Assembly: GCF_026540895.1 (NCBI RefSeq) | Contig: NZ_JALNUR010000015.1 | Coordinates: forward strand, 21,107-85,106 | DNA: 64,000 nt | Source of the DNA: Sphingomonas sp. GM_Shp_1 | Lineage (GTDB): Bacteria; Pseudomonadota; Alphaproteobacteria; Sphingomonadales; Sphingomonadaceae | Direction of reading: 5' to 3' | Shown: positions 17,135-27,761 of the stretch, one piece after another | How positions within the stretch are numbered: the first letter of the stretch is position 1 | Layout of the letters: every line of letters starts with the position of its first letter | The notes under the pieces: generated by a model | Seen by the model: the letters and a program-made list of their open reading frames with translations, nothing else | Database searches by the model: none | What the model was told of the DNA's origin: nothing | Made by a program: the position numbers and the translations under genes

Positions 17135-18304
17135 GTGGGGCGGCTGGGCCGCGCGGTGGCGCTCGCCGCGACGCTGTTTCTGGCGGCCTGTCAGACGATC
17201 GTGCCGCGAGGGCCGGTCGAACAACCCCCGGCGCGCCCCGAACAGACCAGCCCGCGCCCCTCGACCGAGGTCGAGCCCGGCCTGCCGCGCGATACGGCGC
17301 GGCACCGCATCGCGCTGCTCGTACCGCTATCGGGCAGCAATGCCGGGGTGGGACAGTCGATCGCCAATGCGACGATGATGGCGCTGCTGGATGCGCAGGC
17401 CGACACGATCCGAATCACCAATTACGACACCACGCCCGGCGCGGCGGCGGCGGCGCAAAAGGCGATCGCGGAGGGCGCGCAACTGATCCTGGGGCCTTTG
17501 CTGTCCGAGGATGTCCGCGCCGTCGCCCCCGTCGCCCGTGCGGCGAAGGTGCCGGTGATCAGCTTTTCCAACGATGCGGGCGTGGCCGGGAACGGCACCT
17601 ATCTGATGGGCTATACCCCCGCCCAGTCGATCGACCGAGTGGTCGATTATGCGCGCGGGCGCGGCGTCACCAGCTTTGCTGGGCTGGTGCCCAACGGCCT
17701 TTATGGCGAGCGCGCCTCGACCGCCTTTCTTCGCGCGGTCGAAGGGGCAGGGGGACAGGTCGTCTCGCTCCAGCCCTATGGCCGGGTTGCGGGCGGCATC
17801 GCGGGGGCGGCGCAGCGGCTGAGCGCCAAGGCGCCCTATGACGCGGTGCTGATCGCCGATGGCGGCGCGGCGGCGGCGGCGGCGGCCCCGATCCTGAAGC
17901 GGGGATCGGGCGCGACGACGCGGCTGCTGGGCACCGAATTGTGGAATTCCGAATCGGGCATCGCCGCGCGCGCGCCGCTGAACGGGGCATGGTTCGCCAG
18001 CGTGTCGAACAACCTCTACCGCCAATATGCGACCAAATACCGCGCCCGGTTCCGGGCCGCGCCCTATCGCCTGTCGAGCCTGGGCTATGACGCGGTGCTG
18101 CTGACCGTGCGGATCGCGCGCGACTGGAAGGTGAATGCGGCCTTCCCGGAAGCACGGCTGCGGGCGGCGGATGGCTTTTCCGGGATCGACGGCGCTTTCC
18201 GCTTCGGCCGCGACGGCGTGGCGGAGCGCGCGCTGGAGGTGCAGGAGATTCGTGGCGGTACGGCAGTGACGGTGTCGCCCGCGCCGACCGGGTTCAGGGA
18301 TTGA
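17135..18304 (+). CDS. Penicillin-binding protein activator, LpoA-like lipoprotein
   Basis: This outer-membrane lipoprotein has a periplasmic-binding-protein-like domain (Peripla_BP_6). It is of the LpoA kind that activates class A penicillin-binding proteins in gammaproteobacteria. With the GTG at 17135 it has 389 residues and a tidy signal, VALAATLFLAAC. The ATG at 17072 would put 40 residues before the lipobox and overlap rsmI's start. The domain opens with RIALLVPLSGSNAGVGQSIA and continues LILGPLLSEDVRAVAPVA and VISFSNDAGVAG. It lies beside rsmI-yraN, the usual neighbourhood. Confidence 0.87.
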   Translation: MGRLGRAVALAATLFLAACQTIVPRGPVEQPPARPEQTSPRPSTEVEPGLPRDTARHRIALLVPLSGSNAGVGQSIANATMMALLDAQADTIRITNYDTTPGAAAAAQKAIAEGAQLILGPLLSEDVRAVAPVARAAKVPVISFSNDAGVAGNGTYLMGYTPAQSIDRVVDYARGRGVTSFAGLVPNGLYGERASTAFLRAVEGAGGQVVSLQPYGRVAGGIAGAAQRLSAKAPYDAVLIADGGAAAAAAAPILKRGSGATTRLLGTELWNSESGIAARAPLNGAWFASVSNNLYRQYATKYRARFRAAPYRLSSLGYDAVLLTVRIARDWKVNAAFPEARLRAADGFSGIDGAFRFGRDGVAERALEVQEIRGGTAVTVSPAPTGFRD

Positions 18305-18618
18305 GCGACGACGCCATCGTCGTAATGTGCGTGGCGGCCTCCCGCGAAGAGGCTGCCGTGATCGCCCAGGCGCTGGTCGAACGGCGGCTGGCGGCCTGTG
18401 TTCAGATGATGCCGATCGAAAGCTGGTATCGCTGGAACGGGGCCGTGCAGCACGAGCCCGAGGTGATGCTGCACATCAAGACGGTCCGGGCCCGCTTCGC
18501 CCCATTGTGCGAGGCGATCGAGACGCTGCACAGCTATGACGTGCCGGAGATCGTCGCCGTGCCGATCACCGACGCTTCGCCGCGCTATCTGGCGTGGTTG
18601 CGCGAGGCGGTGCAATGA
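18301..18618 (+). CDS. cutA: Divalent cation tolerance protein CutA
   Basis: CutA1 is a small trimeric protein linked to copper tolerance; its molecular role is unclear. The 105-residue protein shows VERRLAACVQMMPIESWYRW, EVMLHIKTV and the C-terminal signature HSYDVPEIVAVPI. The start is the rare TTG at 18301, which overlaps the previous stop as TTGA. No other start would retain the first strand (DAIVVMCVAASREEAAVIA). Coupled to the lpoA-like gene. Confidence 0.94.
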   Translation: MSDDAIVVMCVAASREEAAVIAQALVERRLAACVQMMPIESWYRWNGAVQHEPEVMLHIKTVRARFAPLCEAIETLHSYDVPEIVAVPITDASPRYLAWLREAVQ

Positions 18619-18663
18619 CGGTGCACGTCAGGGGAACGGTCGCACCGTATCCAGCCGGGCAAA

Positions 18664-18761
18664 GCCCCTCCCCTTCAGGGGAGCGGTTGGGGTGGGGCCT
18701 TGTCCCGAGGGGTGCGCTTGCGGCGACGCCCCACCCCCGGCCCCTTCCCTGAGGGGAGCGG
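18664..18761. repeat. GC-rich palindromic repeat, family C variant
   Basis: CCCCTCCCCTTCAGGGGAGCGG and its near mirror CCGGCCCCTTCCCTGAGGGG border GGGGTGGGGC / GCCCCACCCC. It lies between convergent cutA and hemW. Confidence 0.75.
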
Positions 18762-18771
18762 CGGCCTTACC

Positions 18772-19959
18772 TCATCGCGCATCGGGTTCGTCGGTCACCA
18801 CCACTTCGCGCAGGATCGCATCGAGCAGCAACGCGCCCGCATCGGTAACGATCAGCCGCTCGTCCTCCATCCGCACCAGCCCCTGCCGCGACAGTGTCGC
18901 CACCGCATCCCGGTCCACCATATCGCGTCCATCGGCCAGCGCCGTCACGCGCGCCAGATCCACGCCCTCGGCCAGACGTAGCCCCATGACCAGCGCCTCG
19001 GTCGCGCGGGTGATGGGGGACAGGGTTTCCTCCACCTCGATGCCATGGCCGTTGCGGTCGACCGCCGCCATCCAGTTTTCGGGCTTCTTGCGGCGCACGG
19101 TGGCCACGCCCTCGCGGCGGCCATGCGCGCCGGGGCCGATCCCGGCATAATCGCCATAGCGCCAATAGGTCAGGTTGTGGCGGCTCTCCGCCCCGATCCG
19201 GGCGTGGTTGGAGGTTTCATAGGCGGGCAGCCCGGCGGCGGCGGTGATCGCGCGCGTCGTCTCGAACAGGTCGGCGGCGGCATCGCCATCGGGGATGGTC
19301 AGCCGCCCCGCCGCCGCTTCGGTATGGAAGCGTGTGCCGGGTTCGATCGTCAACTGATAGAGCGACAGATGCTCGGTCCCGTATCGAAGCGCGCGGGTCA
19401 GTTCGGCCTCCCAGTCGGGCAAAGGCTGGCCGGGGCGGGCATAGATCAGGTCGAAGCTGACCCGACCGAACAAGCCTTGCGCCGTCTGGAGCGCGCGCAG
19501 CGCCTCGTCCACGCCGTGCGCGCGGCCCAAGAAATGCAGCGCCTGATCGTCCAGCGCCTGCACGCCCAGCGACGCGCGGTTGACCCCGGCGGCGGCGAGA
19601 TCGGCGAAGCGCGCCGCCTCCACCGAGGAGGGATTGGCCTCCAGCGTGATCTCGATCCCCTCGGCAAAGCCCCAATGGCGCTCGGCGGCGTCCAGGATCG
19701 CGGCGACGGTGGCGGGCGGCATCAGCGAAGGGGTGCCACCGCCGAAGAAGATCGACGTCAGCCGCCGCCCCGGCAGCGCCGCCGCCTCATGCGCCAGATC
19801 GGCGAGCAGCGCCTTTTGCCACGCCGCCTGGTCCACCGACTCGCGGACATGGCTGTTGAAATCGCAATAGGGGCATTTGGAGACGCAGAAGGGCCAATGG
19901 ACGTAAAGCGCCAGCGGGGCGGGGGCCAAGGATGAAACAGTCGATATTGCGGAGGACAT
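18772..19959 (-). CDS. hemW: Radical SAM heme chaperone HemW
   Basis: HemW is a HemN-like radical SAM protein that binds heme and is proposed to deliver it to targets; it lacks coproporphyrinogen oxidase activity in tested cases. The 395-residue protein has the cluster motif C25-VSK-C29-PY-C32. FFGGGTPSLM, ITLEANPSSVEAAR, GVNRASLGVQALDD and GIGPGAHGR follow. The start at ATG 19959 gives MSSAISTVSSLAPAPLALYVHWPFC; the longer frame upstream is not HemW-like. The neighbourhood with rdgB and rph is usual in alphaproteobacteria. Confidence 0.94.
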   Translation of the reverse strand: MSSAISTVSSLAPAPLALYVHWPFCVSKCPYCDFNSHVRESVDQAAWQKALLADLAHEAAALPGRRLTSIFFGGGTPSLMPPATVAAILDAAERHWGFAEGIEITLEANPSSVEAARFADLAAAGVNRASLGVQALDDQALHFLGRAHGVDEALRALQTAQGLFGRVSFDLIYARPGQPLPDWEAELTRALRYGTEHLSLYQLTIEPGTRFHTEAAAGRLTIPDGDAAADLFETTRAITAAAGLPAYETSNHARIGAESRHNLTYWRYGDYAGIGPGAHGRREGVATVRRKKPENWMAAVDRNGHGIEVEETLSPITRATEALVMGLRLAEGVDLARVTALADGRDMVDRDAVATLSRQGLVRMEDERLIVTDAGALLLDAILREVVVTDEPDAR

Positions 19960-19960
19960 G

Positions 19961-20593
19961 ATGCGCCCCGATATGGCGGCGATGGTCGCACTTCGCCATC
20001 TCTTATCGCTGCCCGTCCTCGCCGCCCTGCTGGCGGGATGCGGTCCTATGGTGTCCGCGCCCAAGGTGTCCGCTCAGGGCGGCTCGACCGAGCGCACCCC
20101 GGCGCGCGTGGTGGAGGAACGCGCCTCCGACGCGCCCGCCGCGCGCGGGGTGGGGCTGCTCCGTCAGGCGATGCTGGAGGGGCACCGCGCGGTGCGGGCC
20201 GAGATCGGGCTGCCGCCGCTGCTCTGGGACGACCGACTGGCGGCGAGCGCCTTGGCCTATGCGCAGGAGATGGCGCGGACCGGGCGCTTCCAACATGCCG
20301 AGCAGCCGATGGGGCCGACCCGGCAGGGCGAGAATCTGTGGACCGGCACGCGCGGCGCCTATCGCTATGACGAGATGATGGGGCATTGGGTCGCGGAGAA
20401 GCGCGACTTCGTGAACCTGCCCATCCCCCAGGCCAGCCGCACCGGCCAGTTCGGCGACGTGGCGCATTATACCCAGATCGTCTGGGCCCGATCCACGGCG
20501 GTCGGTTGCGCGATGGCGAGCAACAGGCGCGACGACTTCCTCGTTTGCCGCTATAGCCCCACCGGTAACGTCGTCGGCGAGCGGAGCTTCTGA
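19961..20593 (+). CDS. CAP/SCP domain lipoprotein
   Basis: The 210-residue protein has a lipoprotein signal, LSLPVLAALLAGC (lipidated Cys about 27), a linker of about 35 residues and a CAP (PR-1/SCP) domain. The domain opens HRAVRAEIGLPPLLWDDRLA and continues ALAYAQEMARTGRFQH, QGENLW, DVAHYTQIVWARSTAVGC and FLVCRYSPTGNVVGE. His and Glu of the CAP cavity are present. GGAGG at 19951-19955 is best spaced for the second ATG at 19961. The gene starts within a few bases of the divergent hemW. Confidence 0.88.
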   Translation: MRPDMAAMVALRHLLSLPVLAALLAGCGPMVSAPKVSAQGGSTERTPARVVEERASDAPAARGVGLLRQAMLEGHRAVRAEIGLPPLLWDDRLAASALAYAQEMARTGRFQHAEQPMGPTRQGENLWTGTRGAYRYDEMMGHWVAEKRDFVNLPIPQASRTGQFGDVAHYTQIVWARSTAVGCAMASNRRDDFLVCRYSPTGNVVGERSF

Positions 20594-20624
20594 CTCGCGC
20601 GGAACGGCGGGAAGGCAATATGCA

Positions 20625-21011
20625 ATGGCGAATCCCTATGATCCGATGGCCTGGCTGACCTTCTGGACCGCGCCCGCGCGTTTCGCGGTGATGGCGGGCG
20701 AATCGATGCTGAGCGCGCAGAGCGTGATGGCGACCCGCATGGGCGCGATGGCGACCGGCACCTCCTCGGCGGCGGAAATGACGCTGATGGTCAGCGAGAA
20801 GGTGAAGGCCTTCGACCAGTCGGCCAAGGTCTGGAACCGCGATCAGGCGGCCTTGTCGAAACTGTCGCGCCACGATCCGCGCGGCGGGGTGCTCGATGCC
20901 TGGGAGACGATGGCGCGCGCCATGCTGATCGGCGCGTCGATGCCGCTCCAGGCGATGGCGCCGGTGCACCGCGCGGTGACAGCCAACCAGAAGCGGCTGG
21001 CCAAGGGGTAA
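20625..21011 (+). CDS. Phasin-like helical protein, uncharacterised
   Basis: The 128-residue, mostly helical protein is rich in Met and Ala (WLTFWTAPARFAVMAGESML, AEMTLMVSEKVKAFDQSA, MARAMLIGASMPLQAMAP). Length and amphipathic, Cys-free composition resemble phasins that coat polyhydroxyalkanoate granules, but no signature motif proves it. GGAAGG precedes the start. It follows the CAP lipoprotein by 31 bases and could be cotranscribed. Confidence 0.65.
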   Translation: MANPYDPMAWLTFWTAPARFAVMAGESMLSAQSVMATRMGAMATGTSSAAEMTLMVSEKVKAFDQSAKVWNRDQAALSKLSRHDPRGGVLDAWETMARAMLIGASMPLQAMAPVHRAVTANQKRLAKG

Positions 21012-21017
21012 CTTCAT

Positions 21018-21142
21018 CCTCCCCGGTACGGGGAGGGGGACCATCCGAAGGATGGTGGAGGGGGGATCGCCGTAAAGGGCGTTCTTTGCGGAAGCCCCCC
21101 TCCGTCAGGCCTTCGGCCTGCCACCTCCCCGTGCCGGGGAGG
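21018..21142. repeat. Large palindromic repeat, family A
   Basis: CCTCCCCGGTACGGGGAGG begins the unit and CCTCCCCGTGCCGGGGAGG ends it. Inner hairpins are GACCATCCGAAGGATGG and GGCCTTCGGCC. It runs in the orientation opposite to the copy at 14112. Confidence 0.87.
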
Positions 21143-21148
21143 ATTGTT

Positions 21149-21775
21149 TCAGAACACCGCCTTCACCAACTGGCTGAACGCATCGGCGCGGTGGCTGATG
21201 CGGTTTTTTTCGTCTTGGTCCATCTCGGCGAAGGTTTCGGTATAGCCGAGCGGCTGGAAGATCGGGTCATAGCCATGGCCCTTGTCGCCCCTCGGCGGCC
21301 AGACGATGGTGCCGTCGACGCGCCCCTCGAACCATTCGACATGGCCATCGGGCCAGCCCACCGCCAGCGCGCAGACGAAATGCGCGGTCCGGCTCATGTC
21401 CGGCTCCTCGTTCAGCCGATCCTCGACCGAGCGCATCGCCATCGCGAAGTCCTTGGTCGGCCCCGCCCAGCGCGCCGAGAACAGCCCCGGATCGCCGCCC
21501 AGCGCATCGACGCACAGGCCGCTATCGTCGGACAGCGCGGGAAGCCCCGACAGGTCCGCCGCCGCCAGCGCCTTCAATTCGGCATTGGCGACGAAGGTGG
21601 TGCCGGTTTCCTCCGGCTCGGGCAGGTCGAGGTCGCCCGCCGCGATCACCTCGACGCCGTAAGGTGCCAGGAGTTCGCGGAATTCGACGATCTTGCCCTT
21701 GTTGTGGCTGGCCAGCACCAGCTTGCCGGGTTCGAGCTTGCGGATCGCCTGACGGCCGTTTCCTTCGCCGCTCAT
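21149..21775 (-). CDS. rdgB: Non-canonical purine NTP pyrophosphatase (RdgB/HAM1)
   Basis: RdgB hydrolyses dITP, ITP and XTP to the monophosphates, keeping them out of DNA. The 208-residue protein has [18 protein letters not shown] at the start, then [28 protein letters not shown] with the catalytic acid region, and [21 protein letters not shown] is near the end. Its ATG overlaps the rph stop as ATGA. The rph-rdgB-hemW order is conserved in alphaproteobacteria. Confidence 0.97.
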   Translation of the reverse strand: MSGEGNGRQAIRKLEPGKLVLASHNKGKIVEFRELLAPYGVEVIAAGDLDLPEPEETGTTFVANAELKALAAADLSGLPALSDDSGLCVDALGGDPGLFSARWAGPTKDFAMAMRSVEDRLNEEPDMSRTAHFVCALAVGWPDGHVEWFEGRVDGTIVWPPRGDKGHGYDPIFQPLGYTETFAEMDQDEKNRISHRADAFSQLVKAVF

Positions 21776-22488
21776 GCGCGGATCGCCCGGTCCTGCGCCG
21801 CGAAAATCTCGGTGCAGCCCATGCGCGCCAGGCGGAGCAGACGCAGCAGCGCCTCTTCGTCATAGGTCGCGTGTTCGGCGGTCGCCTGGACCTCGGCGAT
21901 ATGGCCGTTTTCGATCAGCACGAAATTGGCGTCGGCATCGGCACCCGAGTCCTCGATATAGTCGAGGTCGAGTACGGGCGTGCCCTGATGGATGCCGCAC
22001 GACACGGCGGCGACCTTGTGGCGGATCGGATCGCTGGTCAGCTTGCCCTCGGCGAGGAGCTTGTTGACCGCCATGCGCAGCGCGACCCATGCGCCCGAAA
22101 TCGCGGCGGTGCGGGTGCCGCCATCGGCCTGGATCACGTCGCAGTCGATGGTGATCTGCCGCTCGCCCAGTGCCTTCAGGTCGCATACGGCGCGCAAGGA
22201 TCGGCCGATCAACCGCTGGATTTCCTGGGTGCGGCCCGACTGCTTGCCCTTGGCGGCCTCACGGCTGCCGCGCGTATGGGTGGCGCGGGGGAGCATGCCG
22301 TACTCGGCGGTGACCCAGCCCTCGCCCTTGCCGCGCAGGAAGGGGGGGACGCGCTCCTCGACGCTGGCGGTGACGAGCACCTTGGTATCGCCGAACCCGA
22401 TCAGCACCGATCCTTCGGCGTGGCGGGTGAAATTCGGCTCGATGGTGATGGGACGCATCTGGTCGGGCATCCGGCCGGACGGGCGCAT
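21772..22488 (-). CDS. rph: Ribonuclease PH
   Basis: RNase PH trims tRNA 3' ends by phosphorolysis. The 238-residue protein has [60 protein letters not shown] (split by the phosphate-binding Arg) and [18 protein letters not shown]. The ATG at 22488 is preceded by AAGGAGAA; the longer upstream frame is not family-like. It is cotranscribed with rdgB. Confidence 0.97.
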   Translation of the reverse strand: MRPSGRMPDQMRPITIEPNFTRHAEGSVLIGFGDTKVLVTASVEERVPPFLRGKGEGWVTAEYGMLPRATHTRGSREAAKGKQSGRTQEIQRLIGRSLRAVCDLKALGERQITIDCDVIQADGGTRTAAISGAWVALRMAVNKLLAEGKLTSDPIRHKVAAVSCGIHQGTPVLDLDYIEDSGADADANFVLIENGHIAEVQATAEHATYDEEALLRLLRLARMGCTEIFAAQDRAIRA

Positions 22489-22579
22489 AGTCTTCTCCTT
22501 GTTCCTTGCCCCCAGCCCTAACCGCCCCCTGCGATTAGCGCCAGAGACCAAGGGGGGGCGATCGGAAGACACTCTTCTC

Positions 22580-22726
22580 TTCTCTGCGTCCTCTGCGCCT
22601 CTGCGCGCAAAAAAGAAGATTGGTTCACGCGGAGGCGCGGAGACGCGGAGGGGAAGCCAAACAATCTCCGCGGCTCCGCGTCTCCGCGTGAGAAATTTCG
22701 CGCAGAGGCGCAGAGGACGCAGAGAA
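22580..22726. repeat. Nested inverted repeat (CTCTGCG / CTCCGCG type)
   Basis: The outer arms 22580-22607 and 22699-22726 are a perfect 28-base inverted repeat built of CTCTGCG-like units. The inner arms 22626-22650 and 22666-22690 pair over 25 bases with two mismatches and consist of CTCCGCG-like units. It lies in the 296-base gap between divergent rph and hrcA. Confidence 0.93.
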
Positions 22727-22784
22727 GAAGGCGGTTGTCTCCCGATCGCTTGAGCCGGTGCGGGGGGATGCCTACATTCGCCCC

Positions 22785-23825
22785 ATGGTCACCGTACCGA
22801 TCACCGAGTTGACCGACAGGGCGCGCGATATTTTTCGCGTGGTGGTCGACAGCTATCTGACCAGCGGCCAGCCCGTTGGGTCGAAGACGATCGCACTGTC
22901 GGGGATCAACCTATCGCCCGCCTCGATCCGCAACGTCCTTCAGGAACTGGAGGAGCGGGGATTGCTCGCCGCGCCGCATACCAGTGCGGGGCGGATGCCG
23001 ACCGATATGGGGCTGCGGCTGTTCGTCGACGGCATGATGCACGCGATGGAGCCCAGCATCGAGGAACGCGCCGCGATCGAGGCGCGGGCGGCCCGCTCCG
23101 GCCCGGTCGAGGAGGCGCTGGCGGCGACCACGGCGGTGCTGTCCGGCCTGTCGGCCTGTGCGGGGCTGGTGATGGTGCCCAAGCGCGAGATGAAGCTGCG
23201 CTCGATCGGCTTCGTGCCGATTTCGGCGACCCAGGCGCTGGCCGTGCTCGTTGCCGAGGACGGCGCGGTCGAGAACCGGGTGCTGGAACTGCCGCCGGGC
23301 ATGACGGGATCGACGCTGATCGAGGCGGGCAATTACCTGTCCGCCACGCTTGCCGGGCTGACGCTGGGCCAGGCGCGTGAACGGCTGGAGCGCGAACTGG
23401 CGGCCGGCCGCGCGGCGCTCGACGGCGCGGCGCGGGCGCTGGTCGAACAGGGGCTGGCCGTCTGGAGCGAAGACGGCGAACGCCGTCCCATCCTGATCGT
23501 GCGGGGGCAGGGGCGGCTGATCGATGCCGCCGCCGCCGCCGATCTGGAGCGGGTCCGCGACCTGCTCGACGATCTGGAGGGCAAGCAGGAGATTGCGCAC
23601 CTGCTCGATTCCGCGCGGGCGGGGGATTCGACCCGCATCTTCATCGGCGCGGAGAACAAATTGTTCGCGCTGTCGGGATCGTCGGTGATCGCGCGGCCGT
23701 TTCGCGGGCTGGACGGCCAGGTGGTCGGTGTGGTCGGCGTAATTGGCCCCACGCGGTTGAACTATGCCCGCGTCGTGCCCATGGTGGATTTCACGGCGGC
23801 AACGCTTGCCCGGATGATGGGCTGA
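22785..23825 (+). CDS. hrcA: Heat-inducible transcription repressor HrcA
   Basis: HrcA represses chaperone genes by binding CIRCE operators and is itself stabilised by GroEL. The 346-residue protein has the N-terminal winged helix ([59 protein letters not shown]). A GAF-like middle follows, and the C-terminal [10 protein letters not shown] and [20 protein letters not shown] are family hallmarks. The start at ATG 22785 gives [14 protein letters not shown] found no CIRCE dyad in this window, so its target lies elsewhere. Confidence 0.96.
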   Translation: MVTVPITELTDRARDIFRVVVDSYLTSGQPVGSKTIALSGINLSPASIRNVLQELEERGLLAAPHTSAGRMPTDMGLRLFVDGMMHAMEPSIEERAAIEARAARSGPVEEALAATTAVLSGLSACAGLVMVPKREMKLRSIGFVPISATQALAVLVAEDGAVENRVLELPPGMTGSTLIEAGNYLSATLAGLTLGQARERLERELAAGRAALDGAARALVEQGLAVWSEDGERRPILIVRGQGRLIDAAAAADLERVRDLLDDLEGKQEIAHLLDSARAGDSTRIFIGAENKLFALSGSSVIARPFRGLDGQVVGVVGVIGPTRLNYARVVPMVDFTAATLARMMG

Positions 23826-23834
23826 ACAGGGATT

Positions 23835-24383
23835 ATGATGAGCGACAACAAGACGAACGAGACCCAGACCGATCTTCGCGAGGAAACGGCGGAGGCCGCG
23901 CCCGAAGTGGCGGGGCAGGACCGTCTGGCCGAGTTGGAGAACCAGTTGGCCGAGGCCAAGCAGCAATATCTCTATGCCCAGGCCGAGATTCAGAATGTCC
24001 GCCGCCGCGCCGAAAAGGAATCGGCGGACGCGCGCAACTATGCCGCGACGTCCTTCGCGCGCGACATCCTGTCGGTCGCGGACAATCTCCAGCGCGCCCT
24101 GGCGACCATCCCCGCCGACCTGCGCGAGGATGACAAGTGGAAGGGGCTGGTGACCGGCCTGGACGCCACCGGCCGTGAGATGGACAGCGTGCTGGGCCGT
24201 CACGGCATCACCAAGATCGAGGCGATGGGCCAGCCGCTGGACCCCAACAAGCATCAGGCGATGATCGAAATGCCCTCCGACCGGGAGCCGGGCACGATCG
24301 TTCAGGAGATGCAGTCGGGTTACATGATCAAGGATCGCCTGCTGCGCCCGGCGCTGGTGGCGGTGGCGAAGAAGCCGGATTGA
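23835..24383 (+). CDS. grpE: Nucleotide exchange factor GrpE
   Basis: GrpE exchanges ADP for ATP on DnaK. The 182-residue protein has an acidic, disordered N-terminus, the long dimer helix (RLAELENQLAEAKQQYLYAQ), the core NVRRRAEKESADARNYA and DNLQRALATIP. The C-terminal beta domain carries GQPLDPNKHQAMIEMPSD and GYMIKDRLLRPALVAVAK. It follows hrcA by 9 bases in one operon. Tandem ATGs at 23835 and 23838 leave the start uncertain by one codon. Confidence 0.97.
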   Translation: MMSDNKTNETQTDLREETAEAAPEVAGQDRLAELENQLAEAKQQYLYAQAEIQNVRRRAEKESADARNYAATSFARDILSVADNLQRALATIPADLREDDKWKGLVTGLDATGREMDSVLGRHGITKIEAMGQPLDPNKHQAMIEMPSDREPGTIVQEMQSGYMIKDRLLRPALVAVAKKPD

Positions 24384-24411
24384 TCCGGTCTTTGTGTGAT
24401 GCATGACGGAA

Positions 24412-24440
24412 GGGGCGGGCCGGTGGGTCCGCCCTTTTTG
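24412..24440 (+). terminator. Rho-independent terminator after grpE
   Basis: GGGCGGGCC-GGTG-GGTCCGCCC followed by TTTTTGTG, about 30 bases after the grpE stop. Confidence 0.85.
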
Positions 24441-24460
24441 TGTTTGGGAATGCGTGGCTT

Positions 24461-24590
24461 TCCCTCCCCCATCCCCTCCCGCTTGCGGGAGGGGCGTGCC
24501 TGAGGCGGCCGCATGCGCGCCGTCGAGAATGGGGCGCATCCTTGCCGCGCATCGCACCCCTCCCGCAGGCGGGAGGGGATGGGGGAGGGC
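24461..24590. repeat. Large palindromic repeat, family B
   Basis: CCCTCCCCCATCCCCTCCC with the CGCTTGCG turn, and its mirror CCCTCCCGCAGGCGGGAGGG running into GATGGGGGAGGG, enclose about 50 unconserved bases. Other copies are at 29675, 41299 and 57166, and one begins at 63983. Confidence 0.87.
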
Positions 24591-24615
24591 CTTCGCCCCA
24601 AGCGATTCGCCCTCG

Positions 24616-25074
24616 CTAAGCCCCCTGAAACGGCACCAACGTCTCATATTGCGCCACCGGTGGCGCCCCCGCCACCACCGCGCCCCGCCGCAGCAGGAAC
24701 GCATGCCGCACGATCTCCGCCTGCTGCTCGATGCCATAGCGGGTGAAGGCCTGCCCCGGCTTCAGCGCATAGCTGTAGCGGCAAAAGGGATGGCGCTTCA
24801 GCGGCAGGAAGATACCCCGCTGATGCTGCCAGATATGCACCATCTCATGCACGAACAGCCCCTGTTCGTGGAGCGGGCAGCCGCCGAAATCCTCGCGCCA
24901 CAACCCGCCCTTGGGATGGAAATGGATGCAGCCGGTCGGCGCCATCACCGTATCGCGCGGCTGGAAGAAGGCCCATTTGGTGGGCGACAGCCGCACCCGG
25001 TCATAATCGATGGCATCGCCGAAGACGCTTCGCGCCAGCGCTTCCTCCCCCGGGGTGAGCGGCCGCTTCGTCAC
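24616..25074 (-). CDS. HExxH-containing protein, uncharacterised (Vgr-related type)
   Basis: The 152-residue protein has a single zinc-protease-like motif, LFVHEMVHIWQHQRG (HEMVH near residue 76). Preceding it are YDRVRLSPTKWAFFQPRDTV and CIHFHPKGGLWREDFGG. Sphingomonad homologues carry labels such as vgr-related protein, without experimental basis known to me. No signal peptide. The start overlaps the PCuAC gene stop as ATGA, so the two are coupled, but no functional link is evident. Confidence 0.75.
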   Translation of the reverse strand: MTKRPLTPGEEALARSVFGDAIDYDRVRLSPTKWAFFQPRDTVMAPTGCIHFHPKGGLWREDFGGCPLHEQGLFVHEMVHIWQHQRGIFLPLKRHPFCRYSYALKPGQAFTRYGIEQQAEIVRHAFLLRRGAVVAGAPPVAQYETLVPFQGA

Positions 25075-25511
25075 GAGTCCGTCGGCGCCGGATCGCCCGC
25101 GCCGACCACCCGCGCGCCCTGGCGCAGGCGGGTGCCGTCGGAAAAGGTGAGGAGCAGCGACAGGATGCGCCCCGGTTTCACGCCCGGGTTCATGTCGTAC
25201 ATCATCACATGCCGCCCGCCCGGCTCGAACCGCACCGTCCCGCCCGCCGGAACGCTGACCCGCTCGAGCTTGCGCATCGCCATGCCGCCCTCATGCATCT
25301 CGGTGGTGATGGCGACGTCGCTGCCGACCGAGATCAGGTCGACCGGCTTCGGCCCGCCATGGACGATGAAATAGGCGGCCGCCGGGCGACCGGGCACGGC
25401 GGCCAGGCGGACCCAGCCTTCCTCGGCATAAAGCTCCGGCGCGCCGCTGCATCCCGCCAGCGTCGCCGCCCCGGCTAGTGCCCCAAGGCCCAGAAAAATG
25501 GCGCGACGCAT
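25071..25511 (-). CDS. PCuAC-type periplasmic copper chaperone lipoprotein
   Basis: PCuAC proteins bind Cu(I) through His and Met and help load copper into cytochrome oxidase. The 146-residue protein has a lipoprotein signal, GAATLAGC (Cys21). Metal ligands are visible in ITTEMHEGGMAM and further on in FEPGGRHVMMYDMNPG, matching the H-M-X10-M-X21-H-X-M layout. The ATG at 25511 has GGAGGG upstream. It is divergent from dnaK and coupled to the HExxH gene. Confidence 0.92.
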   Translation of the reverse strand: MRRAIFLGLGALAGAATLAGCSGAPELYAEEGWVRLAAVPGRPAAAYFIVHGGPKPVDLISVGSDVAITTEMHEGGMAMRKLERVSVPAGGTVRFEPGGRHVMMYDMNPGVKPGRILSLLLTFSDGTRLRQGARVVGAGDPAPTDS

Positions 25512-25690
25512 GACAAACCCTCCCGTTTCGGCAAATCCTGACGCGACCCTAGGTTCCATCCAATCTTGCGGCAACGGATCGCCCACCTATATCCGGCCAG
25601 TGAACGGGGTTTTCGGGTTGCCGCTTTCGGGACCGGATGACCCCGGCATTTGACTTCCAGACTATGTTCTTGAGGGGCATTTAGAGACTT

Positions 25691-27589
<1,899 letters not shown>

Positions 27590-27761
27590 GGCCCATGCGC
27601 CCGGTCCGCCTTCGGGTGGGCCGGGCCATGGTCGTTTGGAATACCGCCCCGGTGTGTAGAGCCGGGGCCCATGACGAAGCGCTTCGCGGTGTCGCTCCGT
27701 CCGGCCTGTCGGGCGCGGTCGGCCAGCGAAGCGCGCACGGGCGGACGGGGCGAAACCGGGC

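Noticed and set aside
25600..25690. Heat-shock (sigma-32) promoter or CIRCE operator upstream of dnaK or hrcA
   Set aside because: No TTAGCACTC-N9-GAGTGCTAA dyad is present, and no pair of elements with acceptable spacing could be identified by eye.
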